From Paraburkholderia metrosideri (GTDB lineage Bacteria; Pseudomonadota; Gammaproteobacteria; Burkholderiales; Burkholderiaceae), in the NCBI RefSeq assembly GCF_904848625.1, contig NZ_CAJHCP010000010.1, forward strand, positions 186,001 through 250,000: a DNA stretch of 64,000 bases. Direction: 5' to 3'. Below are positions 26,991-34,914 of this stretch, in pieces; positions within the stretch are counted from its first letter, which is position 1; every line of letters begins with the position of its first letter. The translations under genes were made by a program, and so were the position numbers. The notes under the pieces are model-generated. The model was given only the letters and a program-made list of their open reading frames with translations, made no database searches and had not been told where the DNA came from.

Positions 26991-28184
26991 ATGCTGGAGA
27001 GCATCTATATTGGCATGAGCGGGCTGACGGCCTATTCGAAGGGTCTGCAGACCATCAGCAACAACGTCGCGAACCTGAACACCGCCGGCTTCAAGACTTC
27101 GGCGCCGCGCTTTGCCGATCTTTACTATGGTCAGCAGTTCGCCCGCAGCCAGCCGGGCGCGGGCAATACCATGCAGTTCGGCAGCGGTGTCGAATACGGC
27201 TACTCGTCGCTGAATTTCATGCAAGGAGATCTGCACTCGAGCAGCGGACCTCTCGACCTCGCCATTCAGGGCGAAGGCTTTCTCGCGTTGCTCGATGGCG
27301 ACGCCACCCGATACGCGCGAACCGGCCAGTTCTCGGTAGGCGACGATGGCTTCATCGCGGACAAAGCCACAGGGCTCAGGCTCGCCGCCTTGACGTCGTC
27401 GGGTGGGCTCGGTCCCATTTCGCTCGAGGGCAAGCAGATCAGCGCGCCGCAGGCAACCACCGTGGTCCATTTTTCTGACAATCTGTCGTCGGGATCGACC
27501 AGCTTCTCGATCCCAAATGTGGACGTCTACGACGCGAACGGCGGCAAGCATACGCTCACGATCACCTTTGCGCCGGATTCGGCCATCATTCCAGGCCGCT
27601 GGAAGCTTACTGTCACCGATGAAAACAATTTGCCCGTCCAGCAAGGCACGTTGCAGTTCAACGGTGGCATTCCGGAGCCCGGGCGCGACAAGCTCGACCT
27701 CACGTTGAGCTCCGTCGACGCGCCGCCGCTGACGGTCACGCTCGACTTCTCGAACGGAGTCACCAACTTCTCGGCGGGCAGCACGTCGAGTCTGCGCGTA
27801 TCGGACAAGGATGGTTATGCCACTGGCACGCTGTCATCGATGAACGTCGACGACAACGGTCAGTTGATCCTGCAGTATTCAAACGGTCAAACCGACACGC
27901 TCAGGACCATTGCGCTCGCCAGGTTCTCCAATCCGCAACAGTTGCTGCAGATGGGCAACGGCCTGTTCGACGCGTCCCATGCCATCCCTCCGATCTATCG
28001 CGCCAGCAGCGGCGCGGGCGTGGGACAGTTGATCGCGGGGGCAACTGAAGCGTCCAACGTGGACCTTTCGACGGAGTTTGGGCAGCTGATTCTGATCCAG
28101 CGCGGTTTCCAGGCATCGTCGCAGGTCCTGAGCGCGGCCAATGAAATGATCATGCAACTGTTCCAGATGCGAGGTCAGGGATGA
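26991..28184 (+). CDS. flgE: Hook protein FlgE
   Basis: The 397-residue protein starts MLESIYIGMSGLTAYSKGLQTISNNVANLNTAGFK, has GPLDLAIQGEGFLAL in the middle, a long beta-rich variable domain (about residues 140-290) and the C-terminal block ATEASNVDLSTEFGQLILIQRGFQASSQV. This is a complete hook-type protein of normal length. GGAGAG lies 8 bases before the ATG. Because no hook-junction or filament genes follow, the hook may be the final surface structure of this system (inference). Confidence 0.95.
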   Translation: MLESIYIGMSGLTAYSKGLQTISNNVANLNTAGFKTSAPRFADLYYGQQFARSQPGAGNTMQFGSGVEYGYSSLNFMQGDLHSSSGPLDLAIQGEGFLALLDGDATRYARTGQFSVGDDGFIADKATGLRLAALTSSGGLGPISLEGKQISAPQATTVVHFSDNLSSGSTSFSIPNVDVYDANGGKHTLTITFAPDSAIIPGRWKLTVTDENNLPVQQGTLQFNGGIPEPGRDKLDLTLSSVDAPPLTVTLDFSNGVTNFSAGSTSSLRVSDKDGYATGTLSSMNVDDNGQLILQYSNGQTDTLRTIALARFSNPQQLLQMGNGLFDASHAIPPIYRASSGAGVGQLIAGATEASNVDLSTEFGQLILIQRGFQASSQVLSAANEMIMQLFQMRGQG

Positions 28185-29011
28185 GCACCGTGCCAATCCG
28201 CTGGCGCCCGCTTGGTGGTCGTGACCTCGTCGCAGGGGAAGTGCTATTCGCCAAGGCCGTCGCTTCCTGGCAGGAAGCGTGGTTTTGCGAGCCGGCGCTG
28301 AAGGTCGAGGCAGCGGCGTTGCTCGAACCTCTCGAATCGTTTGCTGCGAAGGAGCAGGAATCGGCGTGGACGTGCGGTCCGGACGTGTGGCTGTTCGCGG
28401 AACCGCGTCAGCTTACCCGCATGGCCAATCGTGCTCTCGATCTGCCGACCCGGTTCGCGCCGGTCCTCGAATCACGCCCGGCATTGCTGGCGAACGTCGA
28501 GACGCGACTGGTCGACGAACTCCTCGACGCGTTGCGGCGTGCTCTGTTACCCGCGCTCAAGGGCACTGACGGCATGCACGCCTGTAAAACCCCGATGTCG
28601 CCGCACCTACCGTATGGCGGCGCTCACTTCCGGCTGGTCACTCCAAAGGGCGACACGGTGCTAGCCCTTGTGTGCGGTGCGCAAACGCTCTGGTCCTGTC
28701 TGCCGCTGAATCAGCGGCAGCCGACGACCTCGCCAGCTCACCTGCCGTCGAATCGAACCTCCGCCGTCGAAGACACCCGTGTATCGCTACGCGCGATGCT
28801 TGGCCAATGCGAGTTGACCGTTGCGCAACTCGCCACGCTCGCGGTCGGCGACGTGATCAGACTCGATCGCGCGATCACGGAAACGGTCGCGCTGGAGCTC
28901 GCACGGTCGGTAGGTGCGCCGCGCACGGTCGTGGCAACCGCCACGCCTGGACAACGCGCTGGAAAACTGTCCATTCAACTCACTTCGATTACCGGGCCAG
29001 ATACGCTATGA
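28181..29011 (+). CDS. fliM: FliM-like C-ring protein without the CheY-binding N-terminus
   Basis: The 276-residue protein ends in a SpoA (surface presentation of antigens) domain near residues 195-270 (VSLRAMLGQCELTVAQLATLAVGDVIRLDR), the shared domain of FliM, FliN and SctQ. The N-terminal 180 residues are only weakly FliM-like and lack the ILSQxEIDALL motif through which phosphorylated CheY acts on the flagellar switch. Typical FliM is about 330 residues. It resembles an injectisome-type SctQ in plan. It overlaps flgE and fliN by 4 bases each. Confidence 0.75.
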   Translation: MSTVPIRWRPLGGRDLVAGEVLFAKAVASWQEAWFCEPALKVEAAALLEPLESFAAKEQESAWTCGPDVWLFAEPRQLTRMANRALDLPTRFAPVLESRPALLANVETRLVDELLDALRRALLPALKGTDGMHACKTPMSPHLPYGGAHFRLVTPKGDTVLALVCGAQTLWSCLPLNQRQPTTSPAHLPSNRTSAVEDTRVSLRAMLGQCELTVAQLATLAVGDVIRLDRAITETVALELARSVGAPRTVVATATPGQRAGKLSIQLTSITGPDTL

Positions 29012-29337
29012 CCTCGAATACCGCCTCCAGTCGACCGCTTGTCATGCGGGTCGACCTTCCCGATCAGCAGTCAAATCAGGACGATCCCGACGCGGTCCGT
29101 CCACGGCTATCCCTATTCGACGAGGTCAGGGTGACAGTCGATATCCGTCTTGGCTCCGCCGAACTGTCAATCAAGGATCTGATGGCGCTACAAGCGGGCT
29201 CTGTGGTCGAACTCGACCGCGGCATAGGCGAAGCCATCGACGTGCTGCTCAACGACAAGGCCGTGGCACGTGCCGAAATCGTCGCGCTCGGCGAACAGTT
29301 CGGTATCCGCATCACGGAGATTTCAGCTAGCCCATGA
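29008..29337 (+). CDS. fliN: C-ring protein FliN
   Basis: The 109-residue protein has a short polar N-terminus and a full SpoA domain (FDEVRVTVDIRLGSAELSIKDLMALQAGSVVELD, then GEQFGIRITEI). This is normal FliN size and sequence. FliN forms the outer C-ring wall and docks FliH-FliI complexes for export, a role independent of rotation. It overlaps FliM-like and FliO genes by 4 bases. Confidence 0.93.
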   Translation: MTSNTASSRPLVMRVDLPDQQSNQDDPDAVRPRLSLFDEVRVTVDIRLGSAELSIKDLMALQAGSVVELDRGIGEAIDVLLNDKAVARAEIVALGEQFGIRITEISASP

Positions 29338-29708
29338 GCCCGACCGTTCAGACATCCTGGCTGCATGCTGCGTCCGCCGCCCCGGCAGCGAGGCCCGTGC
29401 ACGCGGCCAGCACCGGCATCGCATTGGCCGGAGTCGATCTTGTGCGCGTCGGCATGGCGCTCGCGTTCTGCCTGACGCTCGGCGTCATCGCGATTCTCGT
29501 CATACGCCGTTCCCAGCGGGTGAGGGGGAGCGGACCGCGGATGACCGGTACGCGTCGGATCACGGTTGCCGAAACCGTTCGACTCGGCCCGCGAGCGACG
29601 CTGCACCTGGTCGAATATGATCGACGGGTCGTTCTGCTCGCGGCCGATGCCACCGGTATAAAACTACTGGATGCGCACGACCTGTCCGCTGGAGCACGCG
29701 AAGCATGA
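29334..29708 (+). CDS. fliO: Export gate accessory protein FliO
   Basis: The 124-residue protein has one membrane helix (about residues 36-57) and a small cytosolic domain with RRITVAETVRLGPRATLHLVEYDRRVVLLAADATGIKLL, the FliO pattern. FliO helps assemble FliP into the export gate and has no counterpart in most injectisomes, which supports a flagellar and not injectisome origin for the cluster. It overlaps fliN and fliP by 4 bases. Confidence 0.88.
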   Translation: MSPTVQTSWLHAASAAPAARPVHAASTGIALAGVDLVRVGMALAFCLTLGVIAILVIRRSQRVRGSGPRMTGTRRITVAETVRLGPRATLHLVEYDRRVVLLAADATGIKLLDAHDLSAGAREA

Positions 29709-30502
29709 ACCACCGCACTTTGCTCGACGCATGGCGCAGCTGGCTCATCCTCCTCGTGGCGGGTTGCGCGTGTCTTTATACCGGGCTGGTTGCCGCCGCT
29801 CCCGCAACCCACGGCGCCGACACGCTCATGCTGTCTCTGACCGGCTCGGCATCCGGCCTCGCGGCGGACAGCAAGGGTGTATCCGAAACGGTGCGCATCG
29901 CGACTCTTCTCACGCTGCTGAGCGTCGCGCCTGCGCTAATCGTCTCCATGACGGCATTCATTCGCATCGTGATCGTGCTGTCGCTGATCCGCCACGCGTT
30001 CGGGATGCCGGAAACCCCGCCCACCCCGGTCCTGATCAGTCTCGCGTTGTTCCTGACCGTGTTTGCGATGCTGCCCACTCTGCAGACGATCAACCACGAT
30101 GCGCTGCAACCGTTCCTGCTCGGCCAGATCGACTTACCGTACGCACTCGACAGCAGCACGGCCCCGATCCGCGAGTTCATGCTGCGCCAGGTACGCGACG
30201 ACGAACTCAAGCTGATGTACGAGATGTCGCAACAGCCTTTGCCGCAGACACCGGCTGAAGTGAGCCTGTTGCAACTCACGCCGGCTTTCATTCTGAACGA
30301 ACTGCGTGTCGCGTTTCAGATTGGCTTTGTCGTGCTATTGCCCTTTTTGCTGATCGATCTGGTGGTGTCGAGCGTGTTGCTGTCGCTCGGCATGCTGATG
30401 GTGCCCCCCGCGACAATCTCGTTGCCTCTCAAGGTACTGATGTTTGTGCTGGTCGACGGCTGGGGTCTGGTTCTGCGCGGCGTATTGGGTAGCTTCAGAT
30501 GA
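29705..30502 (+). CDS. fliP: Export gate protein FliP
   Basis: The 265-residue protein has a cleavable-type signal segment (about residues 12-32), the block IVIVLSLIRHAFGMPETPPTPVLISLALFLT, a periplasmic loop and three more helices ending VLVDGWGLVLRGVLGSF. FliP is the pentameric core of the gate. It is separated from fliQ and fliR, which lie 18 kb upstream at the start of the same cluster. In most flagellar operons fliOPQR are contiguous, so this arrangement points to rearrangement. Confidence 0.96.
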   Translation: MNHRTLLDAWRSWLILLVAGCACLYTGLVAAAPATHGADTLMLSLTGSASGLAADSKGVSETVRIATLLTLLSVAPALIVSMTAFIRIVIVLSLIRHAFGMPETPPTPVLISLALFLTVFAMLPTLQTINHDALQPFLLGQIDLPYALDSSTAPIREFMLRQVRDDELKLMYEMSQQPLPQTPAEVSLLQLTPAFILNELRVAFQIGFVVLLPFLLIDLVVSSVLLSLGMLMVPPATISLPLKVLMFVLVDGWGLVLRGVLGSFR

Positions 30503-31287
30503 ACGTGCCGGCCGAGCACGCTCACGAGGAGGACACGTGCCACGTGCACGCAATACCTTCAGTCGAAGAAGCCCTGTGGACTGCATTCGACTGTGAACGC
30601 AGCGTCCCGGCGCGCGAAGCCATATTCACGCACTTTCTGCCCTACGCACAGGCGCTTGCGGCGCAACTCTATGCCGGCAGGCACCGCGACGACGTCGAGT
30701 TCAAGGATTTCCTGCAGTTCGCCTGTATCGGTCTGCTAGAGGCAATCGACCGGTTCGAATTCAAACGCGGCGTAGCGTTCCGGACCTTCTGCACGCCCCG
30801 GCTGCGAGGCAACGTCCTGACCGGCATCCAGCGCTTGAGCGATGGCCAGGAGCAGATTGCGCTACGGCAGCGGGTGCGGCGCGAGCGCGTTGCATCGCTG
30901 GAACCCACCGGCAATGCAAACACCGCAGGCAAAGCGCCGGATACGTTTCAGGTTCTCGCCACGCTGGCGGCCGGGCTCGCAATCGGATTCATGCTCGACG
31001 ACACAGGCATCGTCGAAGCGGCGACGGGTCAGCCGGCACCCTACGCAACCGCTTATCAAACCGTTGCATGGAGGCAAACCAGAGAAAAGCTGCATGCCGC
31101 CGTGGGCCGACTCCCCGTTCGCGCCCAGAAAATCATCCGCTACCATTACTTTCATGGACTGGGATTCGAACAGATCGCCGATATTCTTGGACTAACGAAG
31201 GGCCGCATTTCGCAATTGCACCGTGCCGCGCTTCTCGATCTGCGCGACCTGATCGGCAATACCCAGCATTTGCATATCACTGGCTAG
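30499..31287 (+). CDS. fliA: Sigma-28 (FliA) family sigma factor
   Basis: The 262-residue protein has a region-2 block (FKDFLQFACIGLLEAIDRFEFKRGVAFRTFCTPRLRGNVLTGIQRLS) and a C-terminal region 4 (LPVRAQKIIRYHYFHGLGFEQIADILGLTKGRISQLHRAALLDL). Between them a hydrophobic stretch (VLATLAAGLAIGFML) replaces normal region 3 sequence. FliA normally drives late flagellar genes and is held by FlgM; no flgM and no late genes lie here. It overlaps fliP by 4 bases. It may direct expression of this cluster, the RHS gene or unlinked genes. Confidence 0.85.
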   Translation: MNVPAEHAHEEDTCHVHAIPSVEEALWTAFDCERSVPAREAIFTHFLPYAQALAAQLYAGRHRDDVEFKDFLQFACIGLLEAIDRFEFKRGVAFRTFCTPRLRGNVLTGIQRLSDGQEQIALRQRVRRERVASLEPTGNANTAGKAPDTFQVLATLAAGLAIGFMLDDTGIVEAATGQPAPYATAYQTVAWRQTREKLHAAVGRLPVRAQKIIRYHYFHGLGFEQIADILGLTKGRISQLHRAALLDLRDLIGNTQHLHITG

Positions 31288-31291
31288 AACC

Positions 31292-31873
31292 ATGACTCAC
31301 GAATATGATCCCCTGACACAATGCGACGACGCGGCTATGTCGTCGGTGCTCGAGTCGATGCAGAGCACCGACGCAATCGCAATGAGCGCGCTGAACGATA
31401 CGCTCGCCCGGTGGCCACGGGATTACCGCCTGTGGTTCCTGCGCGGAGCCATCCACGCCGGGCAGGAGCAACATGGCGAAGCGCGTACAGACTTCGTCCA
31501 GACCGTCACGCTGGCGCCCGAATTTCACGTCGCGCGATTCATGCTCGGTTTGCTCGAACTGATGAGCGGCGACCTCCAGGTGGCGGCACAGACCTGGCAA
31601 CCGCTGGATCGTCTCACCGAGAGCGACGCACTACGCGTTCTGAAAGACGGCCTGTTGAATCTGGGCCACGATCGGTTCGACGTCGCGCTGGAGCAACTGA
31701 CACGCGGGCTGGCGCTCAACCAGCAGCATCCGCTCATCAATCATTACGTTCGCGCTGTGGTCGAGAAGATATCCGGGTTGCCGGAAGTCGCTTCGACAAC
31801 GGCCGATAGCACGGTTGAACAGGAACATCACCTGTTGCTTTCGGGCTATCAGGGCAATCAAACGCGTCACTGA
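31292..31873 (+). CDS. TPR-like protein downstream of the sigma factor
   Basis: The 193-residue protein is helical with TPR-like pairs (LWFLRGAIHAGQEQHGEARTDFVQTVTLAPEFHVARFMLGLLELMSGDLQVAAQTW). There is no signal or membrane segment. It follows the sigma gene by 4 bases and precedes the next gene by 13, so it belongs to the same operon. Size and fold recall class II secretion chaperones, which are TPR proteins; that role is inferred from context only. Confidence 0.75.
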   Translation: MTHEYDPLTQCDDAAMSSVLESMQSTDAIAMSALNDTLARWPRDYRLWFLRGAIHAGQEQHGEARTDFVQTVTLAPEFHVARFMLGLLELMSGDLQVAAQTWQPLDRLTESDALRVLKDGLLNLGHDRFDVALEQLTRGLALNQQHPLINHYVRAVVEKISGLPEVASTTADSTVEQEHHLLLSGYQGNQTRH

Positions 31874-31886
31874 AATCACCCGCGAC

Positions 31887-32252
31887 ATGGATCCTATTTC
31901 GACGCTCAATCAGGCGATGCTGCTGTTGCGGCAGCAGTTGACCGAGAAGAAGCACCGTGGAGAACGGGTAGAAGGCGGCCAACCCGGCACGTCATTGCAA
32001 CACCCCGTTGCGGCGTCGCGCGAAGACGATCTTCAGGATTCAATTCGCAAGCAGGTCGGCACAATGCAGGCGGCCGGCGTCGAGGATGAGCGCCAACTGT
32101 TTCGGGCGACGATCGAAACGTTGCTACTGCGAGAGTTCGGTCCAGAGGCTGTCAACGATCCTTCGTTTCAGCAGATGGCGGATTGGGTTTGCGAGTGTCT
32201 GGTGGAGCAGGATCAGACAAGAAAAATGTTGAGGGAAATGGTTCGTAGTTGA
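31887..32252 (+). CDS. Conserved-looking protein of unknown function at the end of the cluster
   Basis: I do not recognise this 121-residue product. It is predicted mostly helical and acidic, with a compact C-terminal block (FGPEAVNDPSFQQMADWVCECLVEQDQTRKMLREMV), no signal peptide and no membrane segment. It follows the TPR gene by 13 bases and is the last gene before a 274-base gap. The short size and acidic helical nature would suit a chaperone or regulator of the export system, but this is only context. Confidence 0.65.
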   Translation: MDPISTLNQAMLLLRQQLTEKKHRGERVEGGQPGTSLQHPVAASREDDLQDSIRKQVGTMQAAGVEDERQLFRATIETLLLREFGPEAVNDPSFQQMADWVCECLVEQDQTRKMLREMVRS

Positions 32253-32526
32253 GCCAAGGCGGGGGCACCCACACGAATTCCATTGCATCGAGCAAGAGTT
32301 CTGGGCAAAGCGATCCTCGCGGAGAATCGGGAACTGTTGCCTGTTCCCGCAGCACCATTCGCGGCACCCCATCCCCGGCTGATTCAGAAATCCGCCTTGT
32401 TTCACCCGTTACGTTTTGTCACCATCGCGTCGTCAACTCCTGTCGTCTCGCCAGCGTTAAACCGGCAGCGCTGAAAAAATTCAGTCGCGACACAAGAATC
32501 AACTGATTCCATCACGGAGTTACACC
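32253..32526. other. Intergenic region after the flagellar-like cluster
   Basis: I see no supported gene in these 274 bases. Short open frames here have no ribosome site and no family likeness. No strong terminator hairpin with a T-run was found after 32252. The right end must hold the promoter of the secreted protein gene at 32527. Confidence 0.4.
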
Positions 32527-32907
32527 ATGAAGACGCTTTTCGCTGCCCTCGCTTCCGCTCTGTTCGTGTCGACCGCGTTTGCTCAAACGGCCGCGCCGTC
32601 CCCCACGCAACCTGCTCAGCCAATGCAAATGCAGCCCGCTGGTCAAGCGAACCTGAAGGCGAGCACCGCTGCGCAAACCGGTTCCGCGGACGAAGGCGCT
32701 GCCGCGACGAAAGCACCGGCGAAGGCCCCGGCAAAAGCGCACGTCAAGAAGATTTCCACCGCTCACACGGCAGCTACGCACAAAGCCGTTAAGAAGACCG
32801 CTGTCAAAACAAGCGCCGTGAAGACTAAAACGGAGAGCGCGAAAGAGGCCAGCAATGCCCCGGCTAAAGCCGACGGCGCACAAACCGACACGACAAAGAC
32901 GCAATAA
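32527..32907 (+). CDS. Secreted Ala/Lys/Thr-rich small protein
   Basis: The 126-residue protein has a clean Sec signal peptide (MKTLFAALASALFVSTAFA-QT) and a mature part of low complexity, rich in Ala, Lys and Thr with AKAPAKAP-type repeats similar to histone-H1-like tails. CACGGAGT is positioned before the ATG. Composition implies a disordered, strongly basic periplasmic or envelope protein. The function is unknown to me. An intrinsic terminator follows at 32981, so it is probably a single-gene unit. Confidence 0.8.
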   Translation: MKTLFAALASALFVSTAFAQTAAPSPTQPAQPMQMQPAGQANLKASTAAQTGSADEGAAATKAPAKAPAKAHVKKISTAHTAATHKAVKKTAVKTSAVKTKTESAKEASNAPAKADGAQTDTTKTQ

Positions 32908-32980
32908 CATGTGATCGGTTTCGGCACGCACCGGCCAAGCGTGGGGTGTTAATCGAAGCTGGACTGTGCCGTTCAGGGAG

Positions 32981-33010
32981 GGCGAGTCTTCATGGCTCGC
33001 CGTTTTTTAT
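32981..33010 (+). terminator. Intrinsic terminator
   Basis: GGCGAG (32981-32986) pairs with CTCGCC (32996-33001), loop of 9 bases, followed by GTTTTTTAT. It ends the transcript of the secreted protein gene at 32527-32907. Confidence 0.8.
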
Positions 33011-33145
33011 TGGTGTTTCGCGTGGCACGAACAACACCTGCAGGTTTTCTTCAGGTGATCCTTCAATTTTTGCACTACGTTTACCCGGAAAAGTCTAATC
33101 TCTCATTGTCCTGATTAAACACGGCGTCAACGAACGCCAGCTAAC

Positions 33146-33514
33146 ATGGCCCTCACGCAATCAACCTGTCACTTCGCCGACCAGGCTCAATCAGCAACGC
33201 CATCTCAATCGCTCGGCAACTCACGGGTTCAACGCAGTAACGTCATCCCCTTTCCGTCGACACGCGCGCTCCTGCAGGTCACCTTACCTCACCCTTCAAA
33301 CGATCTGGCTGGCACGTCGTCTCTACGCGCGTTGCTTCATTCTCCGCTGGGTGTGTATGTAGTCGGCACGCACCAGGTTCGCAAAGAAGTCCGCGTGCAA
33401 CTCGACATCGCGACCGAAGACCTCGACTTCACGCTGCACACATTGATCTCGACACTACCTGTCGCGTCGATCGGACCATTGCAGCGGCATGGCGTTGTCG
33501 AAAAAGATCACTGA
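33146..33514 (+). CDS. Hypothetical protein
   Basis: The 122-residue product has a polar, Ser/Gln-rich N-terminus and a more structured C-terminal half (HSPLGVYVVGTHQVRKEVRVQLDIATEDLDFTLHTLISTLP). I do not recognise the family. No signal peptide or membrane helix is seen. No clear ribosome site precedes the ATG, which lowers confidence in the start. It converges with the Crp/Fnr gene, with 5 bases between the stops. Confidence 0.6.
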   Translation: MALTQSTCHFADQAQSATPSQSLGNSRVQRSNVIPFPSTRALLQVTLPHPSNDLAGTSSLRALLHSPLGVYVVGTHQVRKEVRVQLDIATEDLDFTLHTLISTLPVASIGPLQRHGVVEKDH

Positions 33515-33519
33515 GCATG

Positions 33520-34236
33520 TTATTGCAACGAGTCGGGTTCCAGATCCGCTAGTTCGCCGAGTTTGCGCACGTCGATAATTTCGATTTCCGCATAGCCGAG
33601 TTTCAACGCGCGCTGCGTTTCGAACTGCTTGAGCACCTGATTGATCGTCTGCCGCGACAATGCGAGCATCATCGCCAGATCTTCCTGCGGTACCTTGAGT
33701 ACGCGCCGCAGCGTGCCGGGTTCGCCATAGCCGCCCGCCATCAATAACAGTCGGCGGGCCACGCGTTGTGCAGCGGGAAGTAATGCGGCTTCTTCGATTG
33801 CATCGAAGGCAAGTCGCAGCTTTTGCGTCAACAGCAGGCCGAATACGTGCCAATAAGCCGGTGTGCGCTCCAGCAACGCAGCGAGCGCGGCACGTGGAAC
33901 ATGAAACAGTTCGGAATCGCGTTCTGCATAGGCATTGTGGGTTCGGGGCCGATTATCAAACAGCGCGATCTCGCCGAACCAGTTAACCGGCTCGATGACA
34001 GCGAGCAACGCTTCCTTCCCCTCCGAACTCGCCGCGCCGATTCGCATCAAACCATCAAGCACACAATACAGGCCGTCGTCGGAATCGCCACGGGTAAAAA
34101 GTCGCTGGCCGGCAGTCAGCCGTTCGACGCGTCCCGCTTCGATCAACTGCGCCTGCATGGCGGCAGGCGCCGCGCGAAACCACGCGCTGCGTTCAAGCAG
34201 CGCGGCAAGCTGATTCGGTAAAAAACTTGCAGTCAT
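33520..34236 (-). CDS. Crp/Fnr family transcriptional regulator
   Basis: The 238-residue protein has an N-terminal cyclic-nucleotide-binding-type beta barrel (LTAGQRLFTRGDSDDGLYCVLDGLMRIG, then NWFGEIALFDNRPRTHNAYA), a long dimer helix and a C-terminal winged helix with the recognition stretch VPQEDLAMMLALSRQTINQVLKQFE. No Fnr-type N-terminal cysteine set is present, so it is not an oxygen sensor of the Fnr kind. The ATG at 34236 is preferred; one at 34254 adds six residues. Target genes cannot be told from the sequence. Confidence 0.9.
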   Translation of the reverse strand: MTASFLPNQLAALLERSAWFRAAPAAMQAQLIEAGRVERLTAGQRLFTRGDSDDGLYCVLDGLMRIGAASSEGKEALLAVIEPVNWFGEIALFDNRPRTHNAYAERDSELFHVPRAALAALLERTPAYWHVFGLLLTQKLRLAFDAIEEAALLPAAQRVARRLLLMAGGYGEPGTLRRVLKVPQEDLAMMLALSRQTINQVLKQFETQRALKLGYAEIEIIDVRKLGELADLEPDSLQ

Positions 34237-34327
34237 GAGATGACATCCGTGCACGATTGTCGGCTACCCGATGGTTTCAGATTCCGCCGCCCGCGATTAT
34301 GCTGACTTTGACGGAGGAACGGCATTC

Positions 34328-34867
34328 ATGAGAACGCTGACACAGCAATTGACGCAATACGCGGCCTATCATCGCGACCGGCGCAATATCGCCACGCATT
34401 TCGTCGGCATTCCGATGATCGTGCTCGCGCTGGCCGTTCTATTGAGCCGCCCTGCTTTCACCGCCGGTTCGTTGCCGTTCATGTTGTCGCCGGCATGGGT
34501 GCTGTTCGTTGCGGCAACGGTCTACTATTTTGTGCTCGACGTGCCGCTCGGCATGATGATGGCTTGCGTGTCGGCGCTGTCGGTCGCGTTCGGTCAGTGG
34601 GCCGCTGCGCAATCCACGCTGATATGGCTCGTCACTGGCGTCGGCCTCTTCGTGGTCGGCTGGGTGTTCCAGTTCATCGGACACGTCGCGTACGAACATC
34701 GCAAGCCGGCTTTTGTCGACGATGTGATCGGCCTGCTGATCGGACCGTTGTTCGTGCTCGCAGAAGCATTGTTCGGATTTGGCTGGCGCCCTGCGCTGCG
34801 CGAAGCGATCGAAGCGGAAGTCGGGCCGACGCGCATCAATCCGGCCCACGCGGCGGCACATCGTTAA
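34328..34867 (+). CDS. DUF962/Mpo1-like membrane protein
   Basis: The 179-residue protein has the family start (LTQYAAYHRDRRNIATHFVGIPMIVLALAVLL) and four hydrophobic helices, with HxxxxxNxxxHxxG-type histidines at the N-terminus and GHVAYEHRKPAF near residue 128. This is the YGL010w/Mpo1-like family, whose yeast member is a 2-hydroxy fatty acid dioxygenase; the bacterial role is unproved. GGAGG lies 11 bases before the ATG at 34328. It is divergent from the regulator at 33520-34236. Confidence 0.85.
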   Translation: MRTLTQQLTQYAAYHRDRRNIATHFVGIPMIVLALAVLLSRPAFTAGSLPFMLSPAWVLFVAATVYYFVLDVPLGMMMACVSALSVAFGQWAAAQSTLIWLVTGVGLFVVGWVFQFIGHVAYEHRKPAFVDDVIGLLIGPLFVLAEALFGFGWRPALREAIEAEVGPTRINPAHAAAHR

Positions 34868-34914
34868 TCGCGCTGCGCGAAGCGTAAGCCTGGACGTCGC
34901 TACCGGTTCGCCAC

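Noticed and set aside
11782..31287. Reading the cluster as an injectisome (virulence-type T3SS)
   Set aside because: Presence of fliO, flgA, flgH, flgI, flgB, flgC, flgF, flgG, flgD and flgE and absence of secretin, needle and translocator genes show a flagellar origin.
32249..32506. Small plus-strand frame after the flagellar-like cluster
   Set aside because: No ribosome site, no likeness to any family, composition of random sequence.
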